Positions 36,785 through 46,331 are shown, counted from the first letter of the stretch. The stretch: 64,000 nt of DNA from Haloferax denitrificans ATCC 35960 (GCF_000337795.1 NZ_AOLP01000009.1:62001-126000), one strand, 5' to 3'. Notes: generated by a model not told the origin, from the letters alone. A program made the numbers and translations.

Positions 36785-36909
36785 ACACCGGTCGTCGTGA
36801 CGGCGGCAATTAAAAGGCGCGACGGGGGACGCGACCGAGTCGTCGCCGGATTCGCCGCCCGTGCGGTCCGGTCCGAACGCATTTTCACTCCGGCGCGCGA
36901 GGCCCCGGT

Positions 36910-37590
36910 ATGAGCGTCCGCGACGAGTTCGACGCCTGGGCGGCCGACGGCCGCGACAAGGGCATGGAGGACCGACACTGGCACACCGCGAAGCACGCGC
37001 TCGCGCGGATGCCCGTCGAGGAAGGCGACACCGTCGTCGACCTCGGGACCGGAAGCGGCTACGCCCTCCGCGCGCTCCACGACACGAAGGGTATCGGCCG
37101 CGGCTTCGGTCTCGACGGCTCGCCCGAGATGGTCCAGAACGCCCGCGAGTACACCGACACCGACGACCTCTCGTTTCTCGTCGGCGACTTCGACGACCTC
37201 CCGTTCGAGGACGACAGCGTCGACCACGTCTGGTCGATGGAGGCGTTCTACTACGCCGCCGACCCGCACCACACCCTCGAAGAGGTCGCGCGTATCCTCA
37301 GACCGGGCGGCACGTTCTACTGCGCGGTGAACTACTACGAGGAGAACGTCCACTCCCACGAGTGGCAGGACCTCATCTCCATCGACATGACCCGCTGGTC
37401 CCACGCGGAGTACCGCGAGGCGTTCCGCGACGCCGGTCTCCACGTCGCCGAACAGGACTCCATCGCCGACCTCGACATCGACATCCCGGCGGCCGCCGAG
37501 TTCCCGACCGACGACTGGGAGAGCCGCGAGGCGATGGTCGAGCGCTACCGGACGTTCGGCACGCTCCTGACCGTCGGCGTCGCGCCCTGA
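36910..37590 (+). CDS. SAM-dependent methyltransferase (class I)
   Basis: 226 residues. The Rossmann AdoMet site is VVDLGTGSGYALRAL (about 42-56), followed by LDGSPEMVQNAREY (about 74-87), FLVGDFDDLPFEDDSVDHVW (about 93-112; motif II/III) and LRPGGTFYCAVNYYEENVHS (motif IV). The N-terminal segment (DEFDAWAADGRDKGMEDRHW) is helical and may help bind substrate. This resembles UbiE/generic small-molecule methyltransferases; the substrate is unknown. It starts 125 nt from the divergent membrane gene. Confidence 0.87.
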   Translation: MSVRDEFDAWAADGRDKGMEDRHWHTAKHALARMPVEEGDTVVDLGTGSGYALRALHDTKGIGRGFGLDGSPEMVQNAREYTDTDDLSFLVGDFDDLPFEDDSVDHVWSMEAFYYAADPHHTLEEVARILRPGGTFYCAVNYYEENVHSHEWQDLISIDMTRWSHAEYREAFRDAGLHVAEQDSIADLDIDIPAAAEFPTDDWESREAMVERYRTFGTLLTVGVAP

Positions 37591-37629
37591 CTGACCGGCG
37601 CGGAAAAACGACCAAACGACCGCCCCGCG

Positions 37630-38766
37630 CTACTCGACGATGTGGGCCGCCGCCGGGTCGAATCCGACCTCCATCGTCGTCCCGACCTCGAACCCCGCGC
37701 CCGACTGTTCGCCGCCGTCGTCGACCGCCACGACGAGTTCCGTCCCGCCCCAGTCGAGTCGCACCCGCGTCGTCGCCCCCTGAAACTCGGTGTCGACGAC
37801 GGTCCCGCGAATCCGGTTCGTCCCCGCGTCGGCCCGGAGCCGTTCGGGCCGGACGCAGAAGGTGAGTTCGTCGCCGGGTTCGGGACGCGCGGGCCGGTCG
37901 CCGTCTCTCCCGTCGTTTTTAGCGCGTTTGTCGGAGACCGCCCTCGCCCGCCCGAGGACGCGTCGCCCTTCGGCGAGCGTGAACACCGCGTCGCCGACGC
38001 CGACGCGAATCCCCCCCGTTTCCGGTCGAGACTCGACGACCGCGTCGAGGACGTTGTTCTCGCCGAGGAACTCCGCGACGAACCGCGTCCGCGGTCGGTG
38101 GTAGAGTTCGCGGGGGTCGCCGACCTGCTCGACGCGGCCGCGGTTGAGGACGGCCACCCGGTCGGAGACCGCGAGCGCCTCCGACTGGTCGTGGGTGACG
38201 TAGACGGTCGTCACGCCGAGTTCCGACTGGATGCGCTTTACCTGTCGGCGGAGGCGGTCGCGGAGGCGGGCGTCCAGCGCCGACATCGGCTCGTCGAGGA
38301 GGAGCAGGTCCGGGCCGGGAGCGAGCGCGCGGGCGAGCGCGACCCGCTGTTGTTGCCCGCCCGAAAGCGAGTCGGGGTCGCGGTCTTCGAACCCCGCGAG
38401 GTCGACGAGGTCAAGCAGTTCCGCGACGCGGTCGTCGCGGGTGCCGCCGCCCGGCGGGTCGGTAAACCGGAGGCCGTAGGCGACGTTCTCGCCGACGCTG
38501 AGATGCGGGAACAGCGCGTAGTTCTGGAACACGACGCCGACGCCGCGCGACTCGGGCGCGACGCCGGCCATCGACTCGCCGTCGAAGCGGACGGTCCCCT
38601 CGGTCGGGGCCTCGAACCCCGCGATACAGCGGAGCGTGGTCGTCTTCCCACAGCCAGAGGGGCCGACGAGCGTGAAGAACTCGCCGTCGTCGACCGACAG
38701 CGAGACGGAATCGAGCGCCGTCGCCGACCCGTAGCGTTTGGACACCGCGTCGAGTTCGAGTCTCAC
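37630..38766 (-). CDS. ABC importer ATPase (thiamine/iron-type)
   Basis: ATPase of the three-gene importer with the permease and binding protein upstream. The 378 residues carry Walker A GPSGCGKTT (about 35-43), Q-loop FQNYALFP, signature LSGGQQQRVALARAL (about 135-149), Walker B LLLLDEPMSALDARLRDRL (about 155-173), and a switch histidine in YVTHDQSEALAVSD. An extended C-terminal regulatory OB (TOBE) domain (about 245-378) is interrupted by a charged spacer (RAVSDKRAKNDGRDGDR). Similar haloarchaeal operons are annotated as probable thiamine transporters. An ORB-like sequence is embedded at 38009. Confidence 0.9.
   Translation of the reverse strand: MRLELDAVSKRYGSATALDSVSLSVDDGEFFTLVGPSGCGKTTTLRCIAGFEAPTEGTVRFDGESMAGVAPESRGVGVVFQNYALFPHLSVGENVAYGLRFTDPPGGGTRDDRVAELLDLVDLAGFEDRDPDSLSGGQQQRVALARALAPGPDLLLLDEPMSALDARLRDRLRRQVKRIQSELGVTTVYVTHDQSEALAVSDRVAVLNRGRVEQVGDPRELYHRPRTRFVAEFLGENNVLDAVVESRPETGGIRVGVGDAVFTLAEGRRVLGRARAVSDKRAKNDGRDGDRPARPEPGDELTFCVRPERLRADAGTNRIRGTVVDTEFQGATTRVRLDWGGTELVVAVDDGGEQSGAGFEVGTTMEVGFDPAAAHIVE
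38009..38032 (-). promoter_or_regulatory. ORB-like sequence inside ABC ATPase gene
   Basis: Minus-strand GTCTCGACCGGAAAC followed by GGGGGGGAT resembles the site at 34616 (TCTCCAGTCGAAAC then GGGGGGGTT). It encodes part of the TOBE domain, so chance similarity is possible. Confidence 0.25.
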
Positions 38767-38857
38767 GGGTTCGCCTCCGAAGTCACGTGCTCCCCTCGCC
38801 GGCGGACGGGCATAATTCTCACTTCCCGTCTCTCTCCGGTTCCCACCGCCAGTCCCC

Positions 38858-40579
38858 TCACAGCTCGCCCCACCGGCCGCCGAAGCGGTCCACGACGAGG
38901 AAGCTGGCGGACGTGACGAGAAGCAGGAGACAGCCCATCGCCGTCGCGGGGCCGAGCCGCCGGCCGAGGAACCGCTCGACGGCGACGGGCATCGTGTAGC
39001 TCCCCGCCCCCTCCGCGAGGATGATGGTCGAGTCGAACTCGCCGATGCTGATGGCGACGGCGAACGCCGCGCCCGCGACGACGCCGGTCCAGACGAGGGG
39101 CAGTTCGATGTCCACGAGCGCGCGGGTTCTGGTCGCGCCGAGCGACCGCGCGGACTCCACGAGCCGGCCGTCGAGTCGGGCGAAAAGCGGCGCGACGTTC
39201 CGGGTGACGAAGGGGTACGCGCCGACGGCGTGGGCCGCGACGATGGCGAGCGCGCCGGTGACGCGGATTCGCGTCCCCAACACGTCGACGCCGAACACCA
39301 GCCCGCGGAGCAGGCCGAGGCCGACGACGATGCCCGAGACGGCGAAGGGGGCCATCGAGAGCACGTCGATGAGGCCGCGCCCGCGGTACCGGCGGGTCGT
39401 GAGGACGGCCATCGTCACGCCCATCGGGACGGCCACGACGAGCGTCCCCGCGGCGAAGACGAGCGAGTTCAGGATGGCCGGGAGGGGCTTGACCTGAAAG
39501 CTCGCGCCGGTCGCCTGCCGCTCGGCGAGGAAGGCGTAGTTGGCGAGGGTGAGGCCGCCGTCGCCGCCGGTGACGCTCGCCAGAATCATGCTGGCGATGG
39601 GGACGACGAACACCAGTCCGACGACGAGGGCGTAGCCGGCGATACCGACCGTCCGGAGCGTCGATTTCGGCGTCCAGTCGGCGGGGAGGACCGAGCGTCG
39701 GGGAAGCGGGTTCGCCGCGCCGCCGGCCGACCGCTGGCTCGCCTCGTATCGGAGGTAGACGGCGGTCAGCGTGATGGAGACGGCCGTCTCGACGACCGCG
39801 AGGCTGGCGGCCTCGGCGTACGCGAGGTCTCGCACCCGCGAGTAGACGAACACCTCGATGGTCGCCAGTTGGAAGCCGCCGAGCGCGAGGACGATGGGGA
39901 ACGACGCGAAGGTGAAGATGAACGTCAGCGTCGCGCCGACGCCGATAGACGGCAGGAGTTGCGGGAGGACCACGTCGCGGAAGGCCCGCCGCGGGCTCGC
40001 GCCGAGCGAGCGGGCGGTCTCGACGGTTCGGGCGTCAACGCTCTCCCACGCCGCGGTGACGACGCGGGCAACGAGCGGGGCGTTGTAGAACGCGTGGGCG
40101 ACGACGATGGCTTCGAGCGTGAACAGCAGTTCGACCGGCGGGAGGCCGACGAGCGAAAGCGCGCGGTTCAGCGTCCCGTTGCGGCCGAACGTCGCCACGA
40201 AGCCGATGGCGACCATGATGGAGGGCATGACGAACGGGAGGATGGTGAGAGAGCGGAGCGTCTCGCGGCCGCGGAACTCGAAGCGGGCGAACAGCCACGC
40301 GGCGGGGAGGCCGAGCGCGAGGCTGGCGAGCGTCGAGTAGAACGCCTGCTTCGCCGTGAACCAGATGATGTCGACGAGGTAGAACTCGCTCGTCAGCACC
40401 GCCGCGATGGGTTCGACAGTGAGTCGGCCGTCGGCGAGGACGGCGTCGGCGAAGACGGTGGCGACGGGGTAGTAAAACAGGACCAGAAGGACGACGGCGG
40501 TGAGCGCCGCGACGAGGGTGAGCAGTCGCTGTTCGAGGGCGCGGGCGGCCCGTCGAACCGAGGCCGAGGCGCGGCTCAC
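38858..40579 (-). CDS. ABC importer permease, fused double-domain
   Basis: 573-residue inner-membrane protein with about 12 helices. It holds two copies of the binding-protein-dependent permease domain, as in ThiP/FbpB. The EAA-loop pairs are ARSLGASPRRAFRDVVLPQL (about 188-207, contacting the ATPase) and ARSLGATRTRALVDIELPLV (about 482-501). It lies between the ATPase gene (91 nt downstream) and the binding-protein gene (9 nt upstream). The two-domain form is typical of thiamine and Fe(III) importers. It is coded in the same direction as the other two. Confidence 0.92.
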   Translation of the reverse strand: MSRASASVRRAARALEQRLLTLVAALTAVVLLVLFYYPVATVFADAVLADGRLTVEPIAAVLTSEFYLVDIIWFTAKQAFYSTLASLALGLPAAWLFARFEFRGRETLRSLTILPFVMPSIMVAIGFVATFGRNGTLNRALSLVGLPPVELLFTLEAIVVAHAFYNAPLVARVVTAAWESVDARTVETARSLGASPRRAFRDVVLPQLLPSIGVGATLTFIFTFASFPIVLALGGFQLATIEVFVYSRVRDLAYAEAASLAVVETAVSITLTAVYLRYEASQRSAGGAANPLPRRSVLPADWTPKSTLRTVGIAGYALVVGLVFVVPIASMILASVTGGDGGLTLANYAFLAERQATGASFQVKPLPAILNSLVFAAGTLVVAVPMGVTMAVLTTRRYRGRGLIDVLSMAPFAVSGIVVGLGLLRGLVFGVDVLGTRIRVTGALAIVAAHAVGAYPFVTRNVAPLFARLDGRLVESARSLGATRTRALVDIELPLVWTGVVAGAAFAVAISIGEFDSTIILAEGAGSYTMPVAVERFLGRRLGPATAMGCLLLLVTSASFLVVDRFGGRWGEL

Positions 40580-40588
40580 CGGCTCACC

Positions 40589-41728
40589 TCACTTGCTGGC
40601 GAACTCGCGGGCCCACGCGTCGGTCCAGTCACTCAGGTTGTTCTGAAGCCGGTCGTAGGTGAACGTGACGGCTTCCGGCGGCTCTTGGGCGTACTGCGCG
40701 AACTCCTCGGGGAGTTCGGCGGTGGTCGTCGCCGGGAACTGGACGTTGCGGACGGCGATTTCGGCCTGCACCTCGGGGCGGAGCACGAAGTCCATGAACT
40801 CGGCGGCGAGGTCGGGGTTCGACGCGTCGGCGAAGGGGGCCATCCCCTCGGGGTTGGCGTAGCCCTCGTCGTTCAGGAAGCGAATCTGGTGTCTCGCCAT
40901 GTCCTCGCCGGACTCGGCGGCGTACACCTGGTCGGTCGAGTACGAGACGACCATCGGGGCCTCCCCGTTCGAGTAGGCGTTGTAGGAGTCCTCCCAGTTG
41001 CCGAGGACGCGCACGTCGTTTTCCTTCAGGCTCGCCCAGTAGTCGAGGTAGCCGTCTTCGCCCTTGGCGTCGATGGTGTGGAGTAAGAACGCCTGCCCCG
41101 TCGCCGACGACGTGGGGTTCTGCGCGAGGAGCGCGCCCGCGTATTCGGACTCCAGCAGGCCGTCGAACGTCTCGGGGGCGACGAAGTCGCCGTCGCCGTA
41201 GGTCTCGTCGTAGACGAGCGAGATGTAGCCCGTGTCGTAGGGGACCGCGCGGCCCTGCGGGTCGAAGTTCAACTGCTCGTTCACGTCGCCGAGTCGGGAC
41301 AGCCCCTCGGCGGGCGAAAACAGCGCGTCGTCGAGGTTCTCGTCGATGCGGACGAGCATCTGCGCGTCGAGGCCGACGTAGAGGTCCGCGCCGGACTCGA
41401 CGCCGCGGAGCGCGCGCTCGATGTAGTAGTTCACGCCCGAGTCGGGCGTCTGCCACTCCAGCGCCGCGTCGAACTCGGATTCGAACGTCTCTTTCAGCCA
41501 CGGGCCGGGGCTCGAACTCGGCGCGTCGACGAACGAGCCGTAGGTGCCGACGGTGAGCGTCGGCGACTCGCCGCCCGCGGTCGTTCCTTCGGTCGTCGTC
41601 GCGGTCGTCTCGGTCGCGTCGCCCGAGGCCTCGGTCGTCGCCTCGTCGCCGCCGGTCCCGGTACAGCCGGCGAGGAGCGCGGAGACGCCTCCCGCCCCCG
41701 CGGCCTTCAGGAAGCTACGTCGTCTCAT
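40589..41728 (-). CDS. Tat-exported substrate-binding lipoprotein
   Basis: 379 residues. The N-terminus MRRRSFLKAAGAGGVSALLA has the twin-arginine motif RRSFLK, and the lipobox is LAGC with lipid-attached Cys22. A Thr/Glu-rich linker (about 25-50) precedes a type II periplasmic binding domain that starts with LTVGTYGSFVDAPSSSPGPW (about 58-77) and includes FDPQGRAVPYDTGYISLVYD. That region resembles the thiamine/Fe binding family (ThiB/FbpA). It acts outside the membrane, delivering ligand to the permease. The gene is the first of the operon. No thiamin-pyrophosphate riboswitch structure was visible in its leader. Confidence 0.9.
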   Translation of the reverse strand: MRRRSFLKAAGAGGVSALLAGCTGTGGDEATTEASGDATETTATTTEGTTAGGESPTLTVGTYGSFVDAPSSSPGPWLKETFESEFDAALEWQTPDSGVNYYIERALRGVESGADLYVGLDAQMLVRIDENLDDALFSPAEGLSRLGDVNEQLNFDPQGRAVPYDTGYISLVYDETYGDGDFVAPETFDGLLESEYAGALLAQNPTSSATGQAFLLHTIDAKGEDGYLDYWASLKENDVRVLGNWEDSYNAYSNGEAPMVVSYSTDQVYAAESGEDMARHQIRFLNDEGYANPEGMAPFADASNPDLAAEFMDFVLRPEVQAEIAVRNVQFPATTTAELPEEFAQYAQEPPEAVTFTYDRLQNNLSDWTDAWAREFASK

Positions 41729-41857
41729 TACTCGGTTGTTGTACTCTGTGGTACTTAACGGGAGTGATGTTCCCGGGGGTGGTACCCTGCCGAAACCGTC
41801 GGGTTCGAGGCTCGTCGCGGGAGAACGACTTTACCCTCTGCCGGAGTATCATCGGAG

Positions 41858-42940
41858 GTGACTGCTTCTCGTCCGTACGTCTTCGGCGGCGTGCTCGCCC
41901 TCTTCGCGCTCCTCGCGGCGGTCATGCTCGCGAACGTGCTGGCGACGGTGTTTTTCGCCATCACCGTCGCCTACCTGCTCGTCCCGCTCAGGCGAGGCCT
42001 CGAAGCGCGCGGGGCCTCCCGGTGGGTCGCCAGCCTCGCCGCCACCGTCGTCGCGGCGGTCGGCGTCGTCGTCGTGCTCGCGCCGCTCTTCGTCATCCTC
42101 TTTCTCCGGCTGAGCGACATCCTCGAACTCGCGGCGCTCCTCCCCGACGTGGTGACCGTCGAGTTCCTCGGGATGGTCGAGACGGTGACGCTGGACGACG
42201 TGGTCGCGGTCGGCCTCGGCCTGCTCCAGTCGGTCGGCCGCGCCGCCGCCACCGCCGCGCCCGTGGTGCTCATCAAGCTCACGCTGTTCGGCTTCCTCGT
42301 GTTCGCGCTCCTCCTCAGCGGCGACGCCGTCGGCCGAACGCTCCTCGCGCTGGTCCCGGCCGACTACCGGGACGCGGCGACGGCGCTCAACGAGCGGGCC
42401 CGCGAGACGCTGTTCGCCATCTACGTCCTGCAGGCGGCGACCGCCGTCGGCACGTTCGCCATCGGCCTCGTCGTCTTCTGGGCGCTCGGCTACGACTACG
42501 TCGTCACGCTCGCGACAGTCGCGGCCGTCCTCCAGTTTATCCCCATCGTCGGCCCGAGCGTCCTGCTCGCGGCGATGGCGGCCTACCACGTCGCCGTCGG
42601 CGACCTCGTCGCCGCCGCGCTCGTCGTCGCCGTCGGCGGCTTCGCGGTCGCGTGGCTCCCGGACATCCTGATTCGCCCGCGGCTCGCCAAGGAAACCGCC
42701 GACCTGCCGGGGAGCCTCTACTTCGTCGGCTTCGTCGGCGGCCTGCTCAGCCTCGGCCCGGTCGGCATCATCGCCGGCCCGCTAGTCGTCGCGCTCCTCG
42801 TCGAGTCCGTGGACCTGCTCGGCGCGGAGTTACGCGTCGATGGGGGTGGCGGCGTCGGTGGGGGCGGCGACGATGGCGGCAAGAGCGACGGAACCGCCGG
42901 GACCGCGGGCGGTGACGCCGCCGACTCGCTCCAGTCGTGA
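41858..42940 (+). CDS. AI-2E/PerM-type membrane transporter
   Basis: 360 residues with about eight membrane segments, starting at the GTG at 41858 (MTASRPYVFGGVLALFALLA). The family's PerM signature is visible in VFFAITVAYLLVPLRRGLEA (about 30-49), and the downstream block QFIPIVGPSVLLAAMAAYHV and DILIRPRLAKETADLPGSL carries the conserved P-x-[IV]-x-x-x-x-G. It ends in a Gly/Asp-rich hydrophilic tail (about 332-360). Substrates in the family range from autoinducer-2 to Na+/H+. It lies divergently from the importer operon with a 129-nt gap. Confidence 0.85.
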   Translation: MTASRPYVFGGVLALFALLAAVMLANVLATVFFAITVAYLLVPLRRGLEARGASRWVASLAATVVAAVGVVVVLAPLFVILFLRLSDILELAALLPDVVTVEFLGMVETVTLDDVVAVGLGLLQSVGRAAATAAPVVLIKLTLFGFLVFALLLSGDAVGRTLLALVPADYRDAATALNERARETLFAIYVLQAATAVGTFAIGLVVFWALGYDYVVTLATVAAVLQFIPIVGPSVLLAAMAAYHVAVGDLVAAALVVAVGGFAVAWLPDILIRPRLAKETADLPGSLYFVGFVGGLLSLGPVGIIAGPLVVALLVESVDLLGAELRVDGGGGVGGGGDDGGKSDGTAGTAGGDAADSLQS

Positions 42941-42949
42941 CCCTGCTCG

Positions 42950-43726
42950 TCAGTCCTCGACGACCGCGCCGTCGCGGGCCTCCCACTCGGTGAGACTGCC
43001 CTCGTAGAACGCCACGTCGTCGTAGCCGAGATGCGAGAGCACGACGTAGGTGTGGCTGATGCGCCGGGCGGTGTTGCAGTAGAGGACGACCCGCCGGTCC
43101 GGGGTGACGCCCGCGGCCTCCAGAATCGAGTCGAGTTCGTCCCGCGGCTTCAGCCCGCGGGTCTCGTCGTCGACGAGCTCGCGCCAGTCGAGGTTGACCG
43201 CGCCGGGGAGGTGCCCCTCCTCGTACTCCGCGGGGTCGCGGGTGTCCACGATGACTGTCTCGGAGTCGTCGAGCGCGGCCTCGACCGCCTCGAAGTCCAC
43301 GAGCGGCGTCTCGGCCGGCTCGGTTATCTCGTAGACCGTTCCCTCGACTTCGGTCGCCTCCGTCGTCGTCTCGCGCTCGCGGTTCCACGCGCTGAAGTCG
43401 CCGTCGAGGAGGTGGAGTTTGTCGGGGTCGTGCCCGTAGAGGAGCGCGGTCACGAGAAAGCGGGCCGCGAACACGCCGTGGGTGTCGTCGTAGGCGACCA
43501 CGTCGTCGTCGGCCGCGACGCCCGCGCCCGACAGGAGGTCGGTCCACGCGTCGCGGCCGGGGAGCATCCCCACGTCGCCGTCGGCGCTCCGGAATCTGTC
43601 GAACGGTATCGAGACCGCGCTGGGGAGGTGCCCGATGCCGTCGAACTCCCAGCCGTCGCGCACGTCCACGACGCGCACGTCGCCGAGCCGGTCCGCGAGC
43701 CAATCCGAAGAGACCACGTCTACCAT
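42950..43726 (-). CDS. tssA: Rhodanese-family thiosulfate sulfurtransferase (tssA)
   Basis: 258 residues, the ATG at 43726 ([20 protein letters not shown]) being the family start; a longer frame adds unrelated residues. There are two rhodanese domains: an inactive N-terminal one (GIGHLPSAVSIPFDR) and an active C-terminal one with DTRDPAEYEEGHLPGAVNLD and the catalytic cysteine in VLYCNTARRISHTY (about residue 219). It transfers sulfur from thiosulfate to cyanide or a thiol acceptor. It converges with the PerM gene (9 nt gap) and runs divergently from the second sulfurtransferase. The gene name follows my recollection of H. volcanii naming. Confidence 0.87.
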   Translation of the reverse strand: MVDVVSSDWLADRLGDVRVVDVRDGWEFDGIGHLPSAVSIPFDRFRSADGDVGMLPGRDAWTDLLSGAGVAADDDVVAYDDTHGVFAARFLVTALLYGHDPDKLHLLDGDFSAWNRERETTTEATEVEGTVYEITEPAETPLVDFEAVEAALDDSETVIVDTRDPAEYEEGHLPGAVNLDWRELVDDETRGLKPRDELDSILEAAGVTPDRRVVLYCNTARRISHTYVVLSHLGYDDVAFYEGSLTEWEARDGAVVED

Positions 43727-43977
43727 GACCCCATGTTTCCGGGCCGCGGATTTAGGTCCGCCCCTCCTCGCACCCCTCGCCACGTGTCCGGGGTAGCGGA
43801 CGTTGTTGCTGGTTCCGTCGGATACCGGATTCAGACAGCGCGTGACGGCTGTTCTCCGAGTCGCTTTCGCCGTCTCCCCCGACATATGCAGGTCAATATT
43901 GCCGCATCACCCGAGGTCAGGCCGTACATGCCGTCGCTGTGAGAGTTATGGGCCTTCCTGTTGTACGGGGAAACGCG

Positions 43978-44838
43978 ATGTCAAACTCCGATTACGCGAA
44001 GGACGTACTCGTCTCTGCGGACTGGGTGGAGAGCCACCTCGACGAGTTCCAGAGCGACGACGCGGCGTACCGACTCGTCGAAGTGGACGTGGACACCGAG
44101 GCGTACGACGAGAGTCACGCCCCCGGTGCCATCGGGTTCAACTGGGAGTCCCAACTGCAGGACCAGACGACCCGCGACGTGCTGACCAAGGAGGACTTCG
44201 AGGACCTCCTCGGCTCGCACGGCATCTCCGAGGACTCCACGGTCGTCCTCTACGGCGACAACTCCAACTGGTTCGCCGCCTACACCTACTGGCAGTTCAA
44301 GTACTACGGCCACGAGGACGTTCACCTCATGAACGGCGGCCGCGACTACTGGGTCGACAACGACTATCCGACGACCGACGAAGTCCCGTCCTTCCCGGAG
44401 CGAGACTACACCGCCAAGGGTCCCTTCGAGGACATCCGCGCGTACCGCGACGACGTCGAGAAGGCGGTCGACAAGGGCCTTCCCCTCGTCGACGTTCGCT
44501 CGCCCGAGGAGTTCTCCGGCGAGATTCTCGCGCCCCCGGGACTGCAGGAGACCGCCCAGCGCGGCGGCCACATCCCCGGCGCGAGCAACATCTCGTGGGC
44601 CGCGACCGTCAACGACGACGGCACGTTCAAGTCCGCCGACGAACTCCGCGACCTCTACGCGGACCAGGGCATCGAAGGCGACGAGTCCACCATCGCCTAC
44701 TGCCGCATCGGCGAGCGCTCGTCCATCGCGTGGTTCGCCCTCCACGAACTCCTCGGCTACGAGAACGTCACCAACTACGACGGCTCGTGGACGGAGTGGG
44801 GCAACCTCGTCGGCGCGCCCGTCGAAAAGGGTAACTGA
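43978..44838 (+). CDS. tssB: Rhodanese-family thiosulfate sulfurtransferase (tssB)
   Basis: 286 residues from ATG 43978 (MSNSDYAKDVLVSADWVESH), about 30 nt after a TATA-like TTATGG. A two-domain rhodanese: the N-terminal domain has VDTEAYDESHAPGAIGFNWE, and the C-terminal domain has VDVRSPEEFSGEIL and the active-site loop AYCRIGERSSIAWF, whose CRIGERS matches the active cysteine loop of thiosulfate sulfurtransferases (Cys about 242). The 251-nt divergent gap to tssA contains the imperfect palindrome GGTCAATATTGCC. Having two rhodaneses side by side suggests a sulfur-relay or cyanide-detoxification role; I cannot tell which. Confidence 0.9.
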   Translation: MSNSDYAKDVLVSADWVESHLDEFQSDDAAYRLVEVDVDTEAYDESHAPGAIGFNWESQLQDQTTRDVLTKEDFEDLLGSHGISEDSTVVLYGDNSNWFAAYTYWQFKYYGHEDVHLMNGGRDYWVDNDYPTTDEVPSFPERDYTAKGPFEDIRAYRDDVEKAVDKGLPLVDVRSPEEFSGEILAPPGLQETAQRGGHIPGASNISWAATVNDDGTFKSADELRDLYADQGIEGDESTIAYCRIGERSSIAWFALHELLGYENVTNYDGSWTEWGNLVGAPVEKGN

Positions 44839-44888
44839 GACGCCTCGTTTCGGTTCGATTCGACCGACCGTACGGTTCTTTTTGCGGC

Positions 44889-46331
44889 TTACATCGGGAG
44901 GACGCTGATTCCGACAGCGACGATGACGCCCGCGCCGAGAAGCACCATCACGCAGTAGCCCATGATGTCGCGGACCGACAGGCCGCTGATGGAGAGAAGC
45001 GGGATGGCCCAGAAGGGTTGAATCATGTTGGTCCACGCGTCGCCCCACGAGGCGGCGACGGCGACTCGCGGGATGGACTCGCCGGACGCCTTCGCGGCCG
45101 TGACGAGCGTCTCGCCGATGACCGCCCACTCGCCACCGCCCGAGGGGACGAAGAAGTTCACGAGGCCGGCGGTGAAGAAGGCGAAAGCCGGGAGCGTCCC
45201 GTCGGGCGCGACGGCGACCATGCCCTGTGCGATCTGCGTGGCGAGGCTGACCGACCCCTCGGGTGCGTAGGCCATGATGCCCATGATGCCCGCGTAGAAG
45301 GGGAACTGGAGGATGATGCCCCAGACGTTCTCGACGGCCTCGACGATGGCCTCGATGTACGCCTTGGGCGTCCCGTGGAACAGCAGGCCGAGGAAGAGGA
45401 AGCCGAAGTTGACGATGTTCAGGTTGAGGTTGTTCCACGGCATCGTCCCGTTCTGGATTCCCTCGACGAAGTACAGCCCGACGGCGAACAGGCCGACGAG
45501 GCCGATTGCCACGCCGATGCCGAGCGAGTGCTCGATGCGCGTGGCGAGCGAGGCGTCCTCGGGGACGGACGTGGAGGCCCACCCACCTGTCGCCTGTTCG
45601 CCGCCGTCGGCCGCCGCCTCGAACTCCGCGGGGTCGATGGGCGTCTTCTTCGCGTCGTCGGTCGGGTACATGAGCGCGAACAGCGCCGGCAGGAAGAGGA
45701 AGCCGACCGCGACGACCAACGCGAGGTTGGCGACCGTGAAGATGGTCCCGCCGGTGCCGAACGTCGCGTCGAGGATGCCCGCTTCGATGAGGAAGTTATC
45801 CTCGGTGTTCAACAGGAGCGGAATCGACCCCGCGAGGCCGCCGTGCCAGACGACGAACCCGGAGTACGCGCCGGCGACGACGATGGGGAAGTCGATGCCG
45901 CGCATCTCGGTCGCTATCTTCCGGGCGAAAAGCGCCCCGACGACGAGGCCCAGCCCCCAGTGGACGAACGACGCCGCGGCGGCGACGACCGGCACCATCG
46001 CGGCCGCGCCGCGCTCCGTGTTCGGGACGCGCGCGAGTCGCGTCAGGAGCCAGTCCACGGGCTTCGTCTGCGCGAGCGCGTAGCCCGTCATCAGGATGAG
46101 CGTCATCTGCATCCCGAACGAAAGCAGGTTCCAGAATCCGCCGTACCAGCCGTCGAGAAGCAGGTTCCCGGCGTGTCCGACGACGCCGGTCCCCTCGCCC
46201 GGAGCGACCGATACCAGCGCCAGCACGAACGCCACGCCCGTCAGAATGATGGCGAACAGAAACGCGTCGGGGAGGTACTGTTCGACCAGTTTCGAACTGC
46301 GCTCCGCCGCCTGCCTGATAGCGTTTGTCAT
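44889..46331 (-). CDS. atoE: AtoE-type short-chain fatty acid transporter
   Basis: Membrane carrier of the short-chain fatty acid transporter (AtoE) family, 480 residues from ATG 46331 (MTNAIRQAAERSSKLVEQYL); an upstream in-frame extension is unneeded. About ten to twelve hydrophobic segments. The hydrophobic blocks PDAFLFAIILTGVAFVLALV, ASFVHWGLGLVVGALFAR and FFVPSGGGEWAVIGETLV include the conserved FVPSGGG motif of the family. The promoter lies in a strongly A+T-rich stretch (46340-46380). It would import acetoacetate/butyrate-like acids; no atoAD genes are adjacent. Confidence 0.85.
   Translation of the reverse strand: MTNAIRQAAERSSKLVEQYLPDAFLFAIILTGVAFVLALVSVAPGEGTGVVGHAGNLLLDGWYGGFWNLLSFGMQMTLILMTGYALAQTKPVDWLLTRLARVPNTERGAAAMVPVVAAAASFVHWGLGLVVGALFARKIATEMRGIDFPIVVAGAYSGFVVWHGGLAGSIPLLLNTEDNFLIEAGILDATFGTGGTIFTVANLALVVAVGFLFLPALFALMYPTDDAKKTPIDPAEFEAAADGGEQATGGWASTSVPEDASLATRIEHSLGIGVAIGLVGLFAVGLYFVEGIQNGTMPWNNLNLNIVNFGFLFLGLLFHGTPKAYIEAIVEAVENVWGIILQFPFYAGIMGIMAYAPEGSVSLATQIAQGMVAVAPDGTLPAFAFFTAGLVNFFVPSGGGEWAVIGETLVTAAKASGESIPRVAVAASWGDAWTNMIQPFWAIPLLSISGLSVRDIMGYCVMVLLGAGVIVAVGISVLPM

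Noticed and set aside
39208-39230. ORB-like TTCCGGGTGACGAAGGGGTA in the permease gene
   Set aside because: It lacks the central GAAAC, and the bases are explained by the conserved peptide that they encode.
41729-41857. Possible thiamine-pyrophosphate riboswitch before the importer operon
   Set aside because: No TPP aptamer core (CTGAGA and the matching helix) is visible in the short leader.
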